Below are positions 34,501 through 46,592 of a DNA stretch of 64,000 bases, piece after piece. The notes under the pieces were generated by a model, which had not been told where the DNA came from, did no database searches, and worked only from the letters and a program-made list of their open reading frames with translations. The DNA is taken from positions 44,684-108,683 of the forward strand of contig UZAN01039853.1 of NCBI GenBank assembly GCA_900618425.1, written 5' to 3'. The first letter of the stretch is position 1. The number at the start of each line of letters is the position of its first letter. This DNA comes from Echinostoma caproni. Taxonomy: Eukaryota > Platyhelminthes > Trematoda > Plagiorchiida > Echinostomatidae. Position numbers and translations under genes: made by a program.

Positions 34501-35699
34501 GTTTTAGGTGATACCTTATGTTTCCATTACCATCGTATTTTTAATCTGTGTAAGTGGATGAAGCCGGTGGCTGCAAAACAATTGACTTGCATGGTGGAAT
34601 ACAGAAAACGTTTCAACTACCATCAAACCCTCCAGTGCCATAGGTGAACTTTTGACTTGTGGAAACAGCAATCAAACATTTGATCTTTAGCACTTAATCA
34701 CCACAGCGAGCTACTTGTGATCACTCCTTATTGAAAAAGCTTAAATACTACATAATACAATATCTCCAAAGAATTCTGCCTAGTCCCTCTCCAAACAAAT
34801 GATTATCGCATGGCTCCTGCCTCGCTGCCCATTTTCTATCATTAGTCCTGCAGTTCGCCTAGCCGGGAATTTGTATCTCCAGTTTTGTCTCCCCCCCCCC
34901 CCCCCNATCTCCACTCCCACCCCCTCAAGTGACCCGGTCAAAAGCACTGATTGACATTTCCCAGATTACTCTAAAATCCTCTTGAACGACAGAGTTGATG
35001 TGACCTTTCTTCTATGGAAACCATGGTTTTCCTCCCTCTGATTACTATTCAACTTTCAGGGGCAGAAACACATCACTTGAAACGATGTTCCAGAACAATT
35101 CTCCGTCAGCTCCATGGCACATTGACAACTGTAATTGTGCGGTCTGTCAAATCTTTATTATAAAAAGAAGCGAAACGAGGATCACTATTACAAGAATGGA
35201 CTTACTTCGGTTCGATCGATCCAATTCTGAAAATACAAAAAGTTTGTAACAACAACAATTAAACACTTTAGGTTCATTATTTTTACATCTTGCGCCGAGC
35301 AGTAGATTTTACTTATTTCATTTCCAGCATTTAACATCTCTTACTGCAACTGTAAAACTCCTATGAATTATCTTAATTTAATATGCTTTGCTTCATCACT
35401 TTCCGTCTGCATCAAGTAGTGAAAACCCGAATGCCGATTTGTTTTTAATGCACCAAAAGTGTCTGACGACTTCGCCCGTACATAAAGTGCGTGTCTCACT
35501 TTCCCCTCACCTCCGGTGTGCATGTGATAATGGTTGTACATTGACCAGGAACCTAATTTCTTAGTAGAACCCGATCACTTTGTACGCTCACGTTTTTCAC
35601 CCCACCCCTCCTCGCACACACACCAGAACACGACTACGTTGCAGTGTTTCGATATCACTCTGACTACTAGTATCGAGTTGGATTATTACCGAGCTGAAT
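31576..35699. other. Mostly non-coding; simple repeats; possible LTR-like end
   Basis: Overlapping ORFs at 31,944-32,250 are unassigned. At 32,308-32,390 a TGTATATAATC box is followed by ATCAATAAACG and a GC-rich stretch, which would fit the TATA and polyadenylation signals of an LTR, but no partner was found. There is a poly-G run at about 33,426-33,434, a poly-C run at about 34,891-34,905 ending in N, and a six-N gap at 34,456-34,461 with GATGAAT on both sides. Confidence 0.35.
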
Positions 35700-36220
35700 T
35701 CGATAAACATACAAGTAACATCAACATTGTACTATATCTAGGCATGACCACAATTCAAAACCGTGTTAACCTCGGTTATTTTAAAAGAAAAGACAGCATT
35801 GCAATACTGCATGATTTAAGTAAAGGACGATTTCGTTGCATCTCAACATGATGAATACTGCAGACAATACAATGTTTATATGGGGCATGGTCACAAAGTA
35901 AAGCAAAATACATTAAAACAGAACGAAACGTAAAAGAAGGAGGAGTAAATGTACTATATTACCAGGGTAGGGATAGACTAATATAAAGTTATTTTTGGTG
36001 ACACAAGCGGCTCCATCGATCCATAGCAATCACTTCAGAAAACCTTAGCAATTTTACTATTCGTGACGCGCAAACAACCCAAAACGCTTTGCTTCGGTTG
36101 ACCTGGTATTGCGTCATCAGCAAATGTCCAGCGATGGTTGAGGACGGGGTTTTGTAGTTTCGACAGTCGTTTCTATGCGGCGAATTTGACCTGGATTGTG
36201 TCATCTGGTTTTGCACTTAA
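35700..36220 (-). mobile_element. Penelope-like element 3' end (family 2), copy 1
   Basis: Minus frame 36,216-35,989 reads NYKTPSSTIAGHLLMTQYQV and ends LLRFSEVIAMDRWSRLCHQK, the C-terminal part of a GIY-YIG endonuclease. The 3' non-coding part down to about 35,720 aligns with 38,600-38,870 (shared GCAATACTGCA, TTTCG-TGCATCTCAACATG and CACCAGGGTAGGGA-AGACTAA). Only the last part of the element is present, as is common with 5'-truncated insertions. Confidence 0.65.
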
Positions 36221-36229
36221 TTCTTATAG

Positions 36230-38590
36230 TTTACTGAGACGTTTCTTTAAACAAGATGAAAATCCAAACCNATTCCATGCAGTCTCAAAAGACGACATCT
36301 TAGTTGACACGTTAAACCCGATTCCATGTTCCCACAGCTGCCACAGGAACGGACTGCATTAGGCCTCAATTCAAACATAAGCAATTTGATTTCCGCAAAA
36401 CTTACTTCATTCGAGCTAGCAGATCACTTTTACTTAAGTTTGTCTTATCTAAGTCAACTACATGCATTAAACGTTGAACAGTTCATTGACTTAACTTACT
36501 CATATTATATTTCATCATTGCTGAATACAAAATAAACGAACATAAATTTGATTATTGGGTGGTTTAAAAGCTGAATTTTAAGCGTTTTGATAAAAATTCA
36601 GTCTTCGCTTACACAAACAGAAATCATCAGCATGAATTTCCATGAGAGCTAGTGCAACTCCCGGAAGAAAGACAAGTCTATATGTACAGTTCTGTCTCTC
36701 TCATTTCAACCCACCACAATCATTAAATCCACCCGCATTTCGTCTTCAATTGATAAGGTAGTCATCGCATTCATCGATGTAACTCCGAATCGATTAACAT
36801 ATTTCAAGCATTCATCTTCCCAAAACATCATTACATACCCATTTGAGCCTTTTGTGCTTCTAAAAAAGAATTGCAGCAAAAATAAACAATATTGAAAACA
36901 TTGAAATGCACACACATAAATATGTGTGTGTGTCAATAAAATACAATCAAGCTTATTTGAATTTTAACTGATTTTTTAAATTTCCTTGATTAAATGGATG
37001 GTTGAATTTGAAATTCAGGTGAGCCTACTGAACTCGTTCCAAACTGTGGACTCGCGCCGTCATGAGCAAATTTTGTGTTGTGGCTTGTATGATTCTGTGA
37101 CATCCTAATCAACACTGGATGAATTACCCAACCACAGATTTGATCATAACTGAAAGGTCGAGCAATAGCGGTCAAACAGTCCAATTTTTAAGGAGCAGGT
37201 GGTTGAATATCGACTTTACTCTTCATTCAGCAATCACCTTTCCTACTGGATGAGTCCTTGGAACATTTAACCACCAGAAACTACTTGCCAGAAACACGAT
37301 AGCTGAGGCAACGCTCTTAAACAGTCTGTCTGAGACGGAAGGATAATCTCAAAATGTGAACCAAAATCTAACAGGCAAAATGGAACAAAATGATTTGTAA
37401 CGACAAAGTTATTGTGTGGCAAGTCTTACTCACGCTAACACCTCGGCACTCTAGTCACCTCCCTGCGTTGGATCTGTGGCCCCAAAATTGCGTATCAGAC
37501 CGACAAACCCAAGTCCATGGTTACAATTACGTTAGTAAAAAAACCGTCATTTGTATAAGTTTATTTGCTCAGATTTCTCCCTAAAATGTACACTGGTCGT
37601 CACGCGGAATAAAATATATGATTTCATATAACATGCAAAGTAAAGAATGTCGCTGAAGCACGTTTCATGACCAAAAATTCTGACGCAATTCACTTAGGAC
37701 CTGTTTCGGTAGAAGTCGGAACGGGCGAATTGTTATAAATGATAATACGAGAGTGAAGATGTCGAAAAGGCGATCGTTTAGATGGATGAGAACAATGAAG
37801 TTCTTTGTGCATTGCCAGAACACAAAATGCAGCCTCTGCTTCTTGCACCCAGTGTATACCAATTATATTAGGAATATTACGTGAATAATTCAAGAAGCCC
37901 TGGATTGATCAAGTTAAAATGCATTTTCATTTAGCCACATTCACTCTCTGCACACTCTGTGAGATTAGTGAATAAGCCATCCTTGTCAAAACCACTAAAA
38001 CCCTGAACATCAACGTGAGCTGAGATTCCGAAACACGCATTCACAACGTCACCTTCATTATCACACTGGGTTCATCAGTTCAAACCTTATCCTTAGGCTC
38101 CACTGTTCGTGTGTAAACGCCTGTTGGGGTTTTGGAGTCAGGAGTGAGTAGTGTCTAGAATGAGGGCTCACTTCTTGATCAGAGCTCAGTTAGCAGTCCA
38201 CTGCGAGCTGTAAGACTCGAAATTTTATTGTGATTCGACAGAAACCGAATGAAATGTTGACCTCTGTTCGCCCAGTTGGGATGCGTGTCAATGAACTGAC
38301 TGTAACTCGCTTGAAATAAAGAGCGACTCCTACATTGATCCTTTTCTGCGGTCCTGGTGTGTTTGCGGAACGAGCATTATAGTTGTCAACGTCGAATTCA
38401 ACACTTATGTAGTATCCCGGAACGAATTGGAAAAGAGTTTGCGTGGCCTACATGCAATGCCAATCAGCTGGTCGAACATAACTGATGGTCTTCGTCAACT
38501 CTACGCAGACCACCGGTTGTTTATGCTAGTCATCAACTTCTCGAATCTGAAACGACCACTGTGGTGCGTGCAAACCTACAGAAGATGAAT
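36230..38590. other. No recognisable gene; CA/TG microsatellite
   Basis: A short CACACA/TGTGTG tract lies at about 36,907-36,934. A segment near 38,318 (TTGAAATAAAGAGCGACTCC) looks like an LTR R/U5 border, but no second copy was found. N at 36,271. ORFs are short and unassigned. Confidence 0.4.
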
Positions 38591-38599
38591 TCAAATCAG

Positions 38600-39600
38600 T
38601 CACAATACTACTGGATTTATTGTAGATTGAAACAAGCCTTTCTCGAGAATAACTTCAAGAGAAAAGACCATATGGCAATACTGCACGATTTATTATGTCC
38701 AGGACGATTTCGCTGCATCTCAACATGGTGCATACTGCAAAAAATACAGTTTATATAGGGCTTTAACATGGCAACAAAGTAAAGCAAAATACATTAAAAA
38801 CAGATAAAACATAAAAAGGGAAGGGGTAAAAGGACCAATATCACCAGGGTAGGGAGAGACTAAAAAAATTCTTTTTGCTGGCACAGAGGGGGCTTCCATC
38901 GATTAATCGCAATCGCTTGGGCAAACCTTAGCAATCTTGCTACTTGTGACCTGTAGACAATTCGANGACTAACATAAAGTTATTTTTACTGACACATGGG
39001 GGGGGGCTTCCATCGATTAATCGCAATCGCTTGGGCAAACCTTAGCAATCTTGCTACTTGTGACCTGTAGACAATTCGAAAAGCTGTGCCTCGGTCGACT
39101 TGGTGTTGCGTCATCAGCGGATGTTGAGCAATTGCTGAGGACGGGGTCTTGTAGTTTCGACCGTCATTTCTATGCAACGAACTTGACCTCAATCGGGTCA
39201 GCTGATTTTGCACCCCATTCGGGATATGTTCCACTACCCGATTGCGTAACTGTCGCGTAACTGTTCGGCCCACGTAGGTTGCTCTGCAACCACATCGGAA
39301 TTGGTAGATTAGCTTAGAGTTGGCGTACAGAGGCAGACGTTCTTTTGCCGGGGGTGTGGGTATCCTGGTTGTTCGGTAGACGATTTGGGGGTCGGCTGCT
39401 TAGTCGATTCGAGCGATTGCTGACCTCAGTCGTTTGTAGAGCAGGCGGCTTACGTCATCACCTTTGAATAGGTGTAATGTGACCTGCAATTTAGGAACTG
39501 ACGTAATCGGTTCTTTCGTAATTTTCGGTTTGCTATGCTTATTAACAAACGCTTTGGAGATTACTGATAGAACTGATCTGCACATTTGAACACGTCAATT
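38600..39600 (-). mobile_element. Penelope-like element 3' end (family 2), copy 2
   Basis: From right to left the minus strand encodes RLRSAIARID (around 39,400), PQIVYRTTRIPTPPAKERLP, IYQFRCGCRATYVGRT (Cys pair and GIY-YIG-type YVGRT), LRNRVVEHIPNGVQNQL and AFRIVYRSQVARLLRFAQAI. This is the linker and GIY-YIG endonuclease of a Penelope-like element. Frame changes are present. A 78-base direct repeat around the N at 38,966 duplicates its last codons and is probably an assembly artefact. No RT domain was seen upstream. Confidence 0.75.
38888..39079. repeat. 78-base direct repeat around an N
   Basis: 38,888-38,965 and 39,002-39,079 are identical and flank the N at 38,966. The same pattern is seen at the 17.7-kb gap and probably at 13,828. 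Confidence 0.85.
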
Positions 39601-42239
39601 CAAGTCAACATGTCAACAGTTCTACTCCCAGATAGAATCAATCGATGAACGGTAGACATTAATTGCAGATATCATTCAAAGCAGTAGCACCGTAGAAGCA
39701 TAGACAAAACGTACTCCGGACAATTTGCTTCATGATGAATAGTCATCACATAACTGCTTCGAATTCCGTATGATATAATACAATCAGTACACCTTCTTTT
39801 TAAAATTCTTAAGAAGGATTGCGATAAGTGACAGTCTTAAAACTATAAAATAGGTGAGAAAACCGCTGCTATGGTCACCGTTTGTAATCCTTCTCACCTA
39901 AACAGGAGTACCGAGTCACAGATTAATTGAGGCGATCTAGATGTCAAACGTTCAGCTCAGTCACTCTCGGCTTACCATTCAGTGCGAATTGTGGGAAATT
40001 TCCGGAAGCAGCAAAAAAATGACCTACATCAAGACCATCAAACTTACGAGCTTCTGTCCAAATGTACTACTAGCACTAATCAACATTAATATTTGACAAA
40101 TATGAGGTTTATCGGAAGACAAACTACTTCAAAATAGGCCCACTCCCACCCCACAAGCAGCCGAAAAGTTGTTTCCATGTATGTCCAAGGTTATTGATCC
40201 ACCTCCAATTTGGAAAATAACGAAGTATTTTGATTCTGTTTTAGAAAAGAAACAAGTTGCTAGTTTGTATTGGTGATCTCGGCGAGTTAAAAAAAAGAGA
40301 ATAATACATCCATCTGTGAAAACCACAGCGGGAACGACCACCATGGGCCTATCTCGTTTGAGTGAGATCATATCCTGACAAGTGTCTGGCGTGTGAAGAC
40401 AATGCATAAAACTGGGTCTAAGCATTTTCTACGAAATACGTACCAATTCAGGTGACGGTTGTACGACTTTTATGAAAAATATTTACCTTTCGCGAATTTC
40501 TCGGACATTACTGTATGGGGGAACAAATTGAAATTTTTCAGAGATTTGATCTTTAGTTGATGTTTTACTCCAGTGTGTCTAGCATGTTGTTATATGTTAC
40601 GGGAAGATTCCCTGTGATGAAAACACATCCCAAAAATGAATATTAAAAATATTGCAAAATAGAGATAATTCACAAACAGGCAGGGAATTTCACCGATTGC
40701 TGGCAGATTTCGGTCTCCTTGTAAACATACATCCAGGTCAGCGGTCCCATGGAATCGATCAATGCAAAACGTCCCAACTCCAAAACAGATTTGATTTATT
40801 CCCATGGAAACGTAACCTGACCGGATACGTTGTGAATGCACACATCAACCTACTTATCGAAAATCAAAGTGGCATGAATGATACCGTATGTGTAGAATTC
40901 CTGGTCCAAATTTAGTCCGTCTTTTGTACTATTAGGTAAAATATTGTTTTTTCCCATGTGGTCTATTCCATTCTAAAATCATTTCACGGGATGTATATAA
41001 ATCCCATTCATGAAATCAAGGAATACATTTGATGGGTCGTTGTGAGGACAGACTCCGACTAAAAACCGTAAATTCCGTACTTCCCGCTAGTCCATAGACT
41101 TGGTGAGTTTCATAAGTGCCTGGATAAAAAAGACGTCCAGGTCGGGTAACAGAGGCAACCTCTTCCGAGAGTGATTGCACCATCAATGGTTAGTTCTAGA
41201 GTTTGCTCGTTGTTCGCAAAGTTAATATATATTTCACTTTTATTCGGAAAATACCTATGTGTACAAGAAACCCGATCAGATCAAAACATTTAAGGTAGGC
41301 TTTCGCGAGTAAATGGGGTCGACTGTTACCGACATAATAGAGAGCGAAGTAGAAAAATTACCGCAGCGGGCTCTGTAACGTAGCTCACTGTCCCCTGCTG
41401 CGCAAAATCATAAGTGATATTTCACTATTCCGAAAAATGCATTGATTGGTTATCCGCTCTTTGTCATCTCAATGGCAATCATAGCTGATATATATATATA
41501 TATCCTTCCACAGTTAGATCTATGCTCAACAGATGGATCACAAACGATCTGAACTTGTACGCCCTCCCAAACTGATGGTCCAGCTTACTATCAGTGACCA
41601 TGGTGTTCTTCCTTTTGGAAAATAAATAACTGAGAAATTCGTCCTGAGTCACTTGCAGCCACTTACCACCATTCCCTTCTATCTCACAACATTGTCTTTT
41701 GACTGGAACCGTTGTCAAAAGTAATATGGAACAGGATTCGGTGACAGATTGGCAGACACAGCAACATAATTTAGGAAACTTTCACGATTTTGGATCGTTT
41801 TCACATTCGTGACACAGAGGCTGCAACTACTTTTAGCGGACTACGATGGTTGGGGGAAAAACCAGAGGTTTATCAAATCTGTTTATTTGGCATCACCACC
41901 AGATACACCCAACCACAGATATTCCCTTCGCTATGGAGCTATATTATCTTCCACACGTGACAGTTGTTCGCAACACAGCCAACAAAGATCGTTTGAGCAC
42001 CGCGATTTCGCTGCTGAAGCCNCTTTCAGTGTTTCGGTGTGCTTCGTAAAGCGGTTCATGAGTAGCTTTGTAGCATTGTTTGCGATATATGGCAGGAAAT
42101 TCATTTTCCATTTCTATATGCATGATCACTTTTAAATGGGTTTCCGACATTTTAAACAGTGAAGCTGGTTTCCTCGTTGCACTGGCTACCTGAGACTTTC
42201 ATGTCTCTGTTCATTGAAGCACTGGGAGTTTGTGGAAGT
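39601..42239. other. No supported gene; several unassigned ORFs
   Basis: Minus ORFs at 40,425-40,129, 40,841-40,590 and 41,718-41,479 and plus ORFs at 40,652-40,915 and 41,809-42,135 (with an N at 42,022) are unassigned. A short TA repeat at about 41,490-41,503 lies inside one of them. I see no domain and no shared sequence with the rest of the window. Single exons of a host gene cannot be excluded. Confidence 0.3.
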
Positions 42240-42610
42240 TGCTGATTGGAACTGACTATGCTTCGAACTTTACCTTCGCGCTAAATCATCAGTTAATCGG
42301 TTCAACCAAACAATCAAAAGCATTAGACTGAAGTTTTGTTATTGGAGCTAATCAGTGATGTATATCCACCACTCCGTCCCGGATTTGAATTCCCGACCCA
42401 TCGCGCGGAAGGTGTGTACGTTACCACTGTGTCGTACCATGACTGAACCAGATTGCGAATTCATGTTTGTTCAGGTGTTGTCGTCAGTGACTGTCAGTCA
42501 GTTCATTTGGTCCGACAGCAACGATGTGAGACACAGATGACAACCTGTTAACTCAAACCGAAAGGCTCCCACCAAGTCAAGACTTCCATGCAGGTTACGG
42601 ACTGATTTGC
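42240..42610 (-). repeat. tRNA-derived SINE with hammerhead-like domain, copy 1 (degenerate)
   Basis: On the minus strand a Pol III A box (GGTACGACACAGTGGTAACG, 42,438-42,419) is followed by a B box (GGAATTCAAATCC, 42,393-42,381), a decayed hammerhead (42,360-42,321) and a tail that aligns with 53,085-53,155. The part upstream of the A box (to about 42,610) aligns with 53,350-53,455. It is the diverged sister of the 53-kb copy. Confidence 0.75.
42321..42360 (-). ncRNA. Hammerhead-like motif, degenerate
   Basis: The minus strand reads CATCACTGATTA (core CUGAUGA with G8 changed to T), a broken stem II, AAAAC, a short stem III (ACT/AGT) and GTC followed by TAATG. Stem I pairs four of five. Not expected to cleave. 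Confidence 0.45.
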
Positions 42611-42639
42611 CAACGAATCTACAAGGCTGAATTGATAGT

Positions 42640-44310
42640 TCGCATTTGAATCACCATCACTTGTGAGTAGTGGTGTGGGACAATTGTTTGTGGAATTCTC
42701 ATTTTTTTTCCCGGAGATGAACGAAAAGCTTTTTCGATATAACAATGGTGTCAATCCAAAAGATGGCAAGCTGATTTACTAATCCCTAACGTCTGCGGCA
42801 TGTTCATTTGAATGTGACCCGGAAATCGCTCCCACAGGCCAGATTGCTTCATCTTCAGGAGGACCAAAAAGGTATTTAAGGCACAAATCTTTAGGTAGTC
42901 CCTTCGGATAATTGAGATTTAGCTATTTTCACGAGCAGTAGCAGCATTGATGTTAGCCCGAATAGAAGTTGTGAGTGTTGGGAAGTTTGGTGCATGGGTG
43001 TTATGAGCTTTTATGTTTAATTTGGGTTTCAGAGTAACCAGTACATTCAGTTGTCACAACTTTTCCCAGAAGACGTCCTAGAATGAATTATTGTATTCAG
43101 AAGTGTAACAAAATCAGATGCAAACAGAGCGTTTGTATGTTCGGCCAGTGATTCTGAGCGTTTGTTAAAAGTATACTTTCTCTTTTTCAGATGATTAATC
43201 TCTTTAAATATAACCAATTTCACCCGTGCTCATTTCGCTACCCTCTCAATTGCTAAACACTCCTGTGAAATATGAACTTGTGTGAATGCAAGCAACGATA
43301 GTCAGATAATTTAAGGGATCAAATCACCGTATTCTACATGGGGGCGAACATGTATGCGCCAGGGGTGAGTAAGAGAGATCACAACACCGTCTTTTCCCTC
43401 ACTCCCTATGCTCTTGAACAAGAAGGAAAACTACGAACTTGCCCTTCATTTACTGAGGGCAGATTCAGTTAAAAAACTATTGGTTATAGTTGGTAGGAGA
43501 TTGTTGAACCAGTGAAGCACAACCGTCAAAGGTCCCTAAAGTACGCGTGAATATGATCCAACGAACTCCTCAGGGTGTAATTCTGGAACCACTTTGTAAC
43601 ATTGTGCGATAAACATCACTATTGTCCTTGGTCCAGCACGACTCATCAGCATCAGCGGAGCATGCGATGTACAGGAGTTGTGTGAGAGAAAGGCTTCTAC
43701 CTGCATTCGTATAAATGCAAGAACATTCGCCGCGAAAACTCATACGATTCGGGTATGTGTGATTGAGGTAGGTTACAACGTCATCCATCTCCCCTCGAGT
43801 TTAGCAATGGAATCTGTGTGGGCTTAATGGCGATGACATCCGGAATCGAGTATCCGGAATCGATAACTCTGCCTCCGATGCTGAGACAAATAAAATAAAG
43901 GTGAGACAAGTTGTAACGGTACCCGTGTTAAATTGATTTGCAAAAAGGTATTGATAAAAAGAAAACAATGCCAGCTCAGTGAAAAACACTCTCCAGTTAA
44001 AGCGCATTTAAGAAAGGTAAGCATGATTGGAATGCAAAGCGCGTTCATGTGTCTACCTACTTCGTTGAGATATCCAGATAGATCGTATTTGATGTGGTTC
44101 CTTAGTCTTCTATTGACGGTTTGTGTTTTGCATCTATTTGGTTTACGTTTTCTTCATTTGTGGATGTGACAAACCTTCTGACGTGATGAAAATCCATTCT
44201 ACCCGAGTCTTTTGTAGAAACCAATCCAATTTTCAACCGAGCCAAACCCTAAGAGATCAGGTGCATGACAAATTTGTTCGCTACATTATACAAGGTTTGA
44301 ATAAAGGCGA
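42640..44310. other. No recognisable gene
   Basis: Short overlapping ORFs on both strands (for example 43,801-44,169) without a recognisable domain. Confidence 0.45.
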
Positions 44311-44317
44311 CTAACGG

Positions 44318-44460
44318 TGGAATCGTTGGTCAATTGGGTTGCATGCTTGCGTTCTACCTGTGAGGTCCCGGGCTTCTTTCACATTGGGGTGACCAAGTTC
44401 ACACACTGCTGATGAGATTTGGTAAGATTGGACCGATCGTATAGTGATTTCCAACTGTTT
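44318..44460 (+). repeat. tRNA-derived SINE with hammerhead-like domain, second subfamily
   Basis: On the plus strand an A box (TGGTCAATTGG, 44,327-44,337) and a decayed B box (GGTCCCGGGCTTC, 44,364-44,376) are followed by a hammerhead-like block at 44,404-44,446. The tRNA-like part differs from the 42- and 53-kb copies, but the order of parts is the same. Confidence 0.65.
44404..44446 (+). ncRNA. Hammerhead-like motif, 3' core degenerate
   Basis: CACTG (stem I), a perfect CTGATGA core, then a weak stem II region, GATCG in place of GAAAC, and TAGTG, which pairs with CACTG as in the 53-kb copy. The 5' half of the core and stem I are intact. The 3' half is lost, so it is not active. Confidence 0.5.
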
Positions 44461-46554
44461 ACTTTGAGTTTCATTTATTCAATATATGATAAAAATAAAA
44501 GATATATTGACCCATTCAAAACGCGTACCTCTGTGGAATTTTTCTGATTCTGAAAATAAAAGTGAACTAGCATGTAAGGATACCATTGCATATTACGAAA
44601 GTTATAATATTGGGAAGAAAAAGCTACATTTGGTCCCGAACACTGTTCACAATTGTTTTTTTCTGAAATTGGTTGAGATGATGAGACGGGTCAAATCAAA
44701 TGACGGAGATGAAAAACTGTAGTGAGGATACGCGCACTATCCCACACGACGTAGAGAACAAACAGTGCAGTTCCGTTGGAAATAATGCGGAATACTTGTA
44801 GCTCGGGATAAGGATGTTGGTGTTGGTACGTTCTTCCAGCTGGAAGTCGCACTGGTGGCATTGCCTAGTCTGGCTACGATCCGTCTGTGAACAACGCTTC
44901 CAGCTCGGAGAACACAATAACACCTATAGTTTACTCTCATTTTTACAATCACAATGATAAAGCAATTGTCACAGAAATAAGTGTATTGTACATTTCATTG
45001 ACTTTTTCCATTGACGTCAGTTTAATACACTAGTTGCATTGGCCACTGAGTCTTAACATCCTAAAACCCCTTCTCGTCATACACTGCAGAAGATTTTAAA
45101 ATTGCTACCACCGATATTATGCTACTCTCTCGCCGGTCGAATATGCCCCTAGTTCATATTTTTTTGTAAAGCCTTGTATCCTCGCGTCTCATAGGTTGGT
45201 TCGAAGTTTGGGCTGAATGCGGACCAAACCGTTGCCTTGACGTAGCCAATACTCAACCACCAATTTGTTGAATGTTGGTTTTAAATTGTGGCATTATCAT
45301 ATTTGGGAATGGCTTCCGTGTCATCAATTGAGGTCATTGCTAACACAAAGGTTCCGCTTCAACTCATGTGTGCCCTAGAATCTTACACAGCCATAGCAGA
45401 GCGAGTTTGATTGAGCCCGTGCTATAGAAAGCATAATAATGTACCGCTTCCGTTTTCACAACTCATACCAGTAGTCGTTCTATATGTCGAGTTTATCAAA
45501 ACTGAATTCTTTTATTTGGTGCTAAAGTAAACCTAATTCCATTCGGTTTTTCCAGTCACCTAAGTTTCCGCCCCGAAAATATGTTTTTCTTTTGGGAAAA
45601 TTACTGGACAGTTTGAAACGTCATAACGCCGTGTGCTTCATCCACGGGACCGTTTTGAATGTTCCCGGTGGTGTTTGCACCGACACATTTAACTCATGTG
45701 CCGCTTCATTCCTCCAACAGATGACCCACGAGGTTTGGGACCATCTGTGGTAACCTGCGCTTGTCTGCTCTCCGCGGACATCTGTTTCTAGGTAAACGTG
45801 TGAGTGCTCGGCCATCTTCATGAGTTGAACTGAACGGCCATGCCCAATAATGGTGGTCTAATGCGTAGTCCCACACGGGAACTGAACAGGATTGATTATG
45901 ATCCAGTCATAAAAGTTGGAAGGCCACACACATACCGGCGTCATGCGTTGATTAATTTTTGCAACAAGGAACACAGTCAGTCGTATGTATGCGTTTGAAA
46001 ACGTTTTACATCAGACAACTGATGATTTCGCCAGTTTTTCAAGTGATTGCCATTCAACGTTGAAAAAATAGCTAATGCCATCTGAAGTATTGCAGTTTCG
46101 CATAGCAATCGGTTTTCAGTAGGTCGTTCTCAAACCGCACTAGATAAACGGATCGCACAATCAAACCTAACACTCCATCTTAGGTAGGAGTCACTTTTAT
46201 TGTCATTGGATTGATTTATCTAGCCTTCGACCGCAGGTAATTGGACTGCGATCGATTTGTTCCTGCTTGCTCACGAGCCATGGAATTTGGTACAAATGAA
46301 CTAAACGATTTCGTCTGCATAGGTTAGGGGGACTCAACTCCCTAGCTGGATTGGCTCGTTTATTGCATGACCGTGAAGTGAAACACCCTCGAGTCTGTTA
46401 TGTTTAGAGAAGGAGACAGGATAAACTGCTTTGAAGCTCGATTTTAGCGATTCATAATCAGTGCAATACACCACATTATTTGTATATTATACTGTTATAT
46501 TATATTATACATTTTAAAAGGGAGAAGGCGAGTACTGACCTATAGTATTTATTT
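44461..46554. other. No recognisable gene
   Basis: A plus ORF of 78 codons (44,486-44,722) and a minus ORF of 66 codons (45,821-45,621) are unassigned. No retroelement domain or SINE promoter was seen. Confidence 0.4.
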
Positions 46555-46592
46555 TAACGTTTCGATCTAAACTCGGATTCGTTGTCAAACGA
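46555..46592 (-). ncRNA. Hammerhead-like motif at PLE 3' end (candidate)
   Basis: The minus strand reads TTTGACAACGAATCC, a short ATC/GAT stem and ATCGAAACGTTA. PLE hammerheads have a CUGANGA core, stem II and GAAAC in this position. Here the first core box has changed. The position, directly after the endonuclease, fits the known location in PLE terminal repeats. Confidence 0.35.

Noticed and set aside
36110..36140. CTGATGA on the minus strand as a hammerhead core
   Set aside because: It lies inside endonuclease coding sequence of a Penelope-like element (LLMTQYQV) and is not followed by GAAAC with a stem.
44318..44400. Possible functional tRNA gene
   Set aside because: A and B boxes are present, but there is no cloverleaf, and the segment leads into a hammerhead-like block, so it is a SINE.
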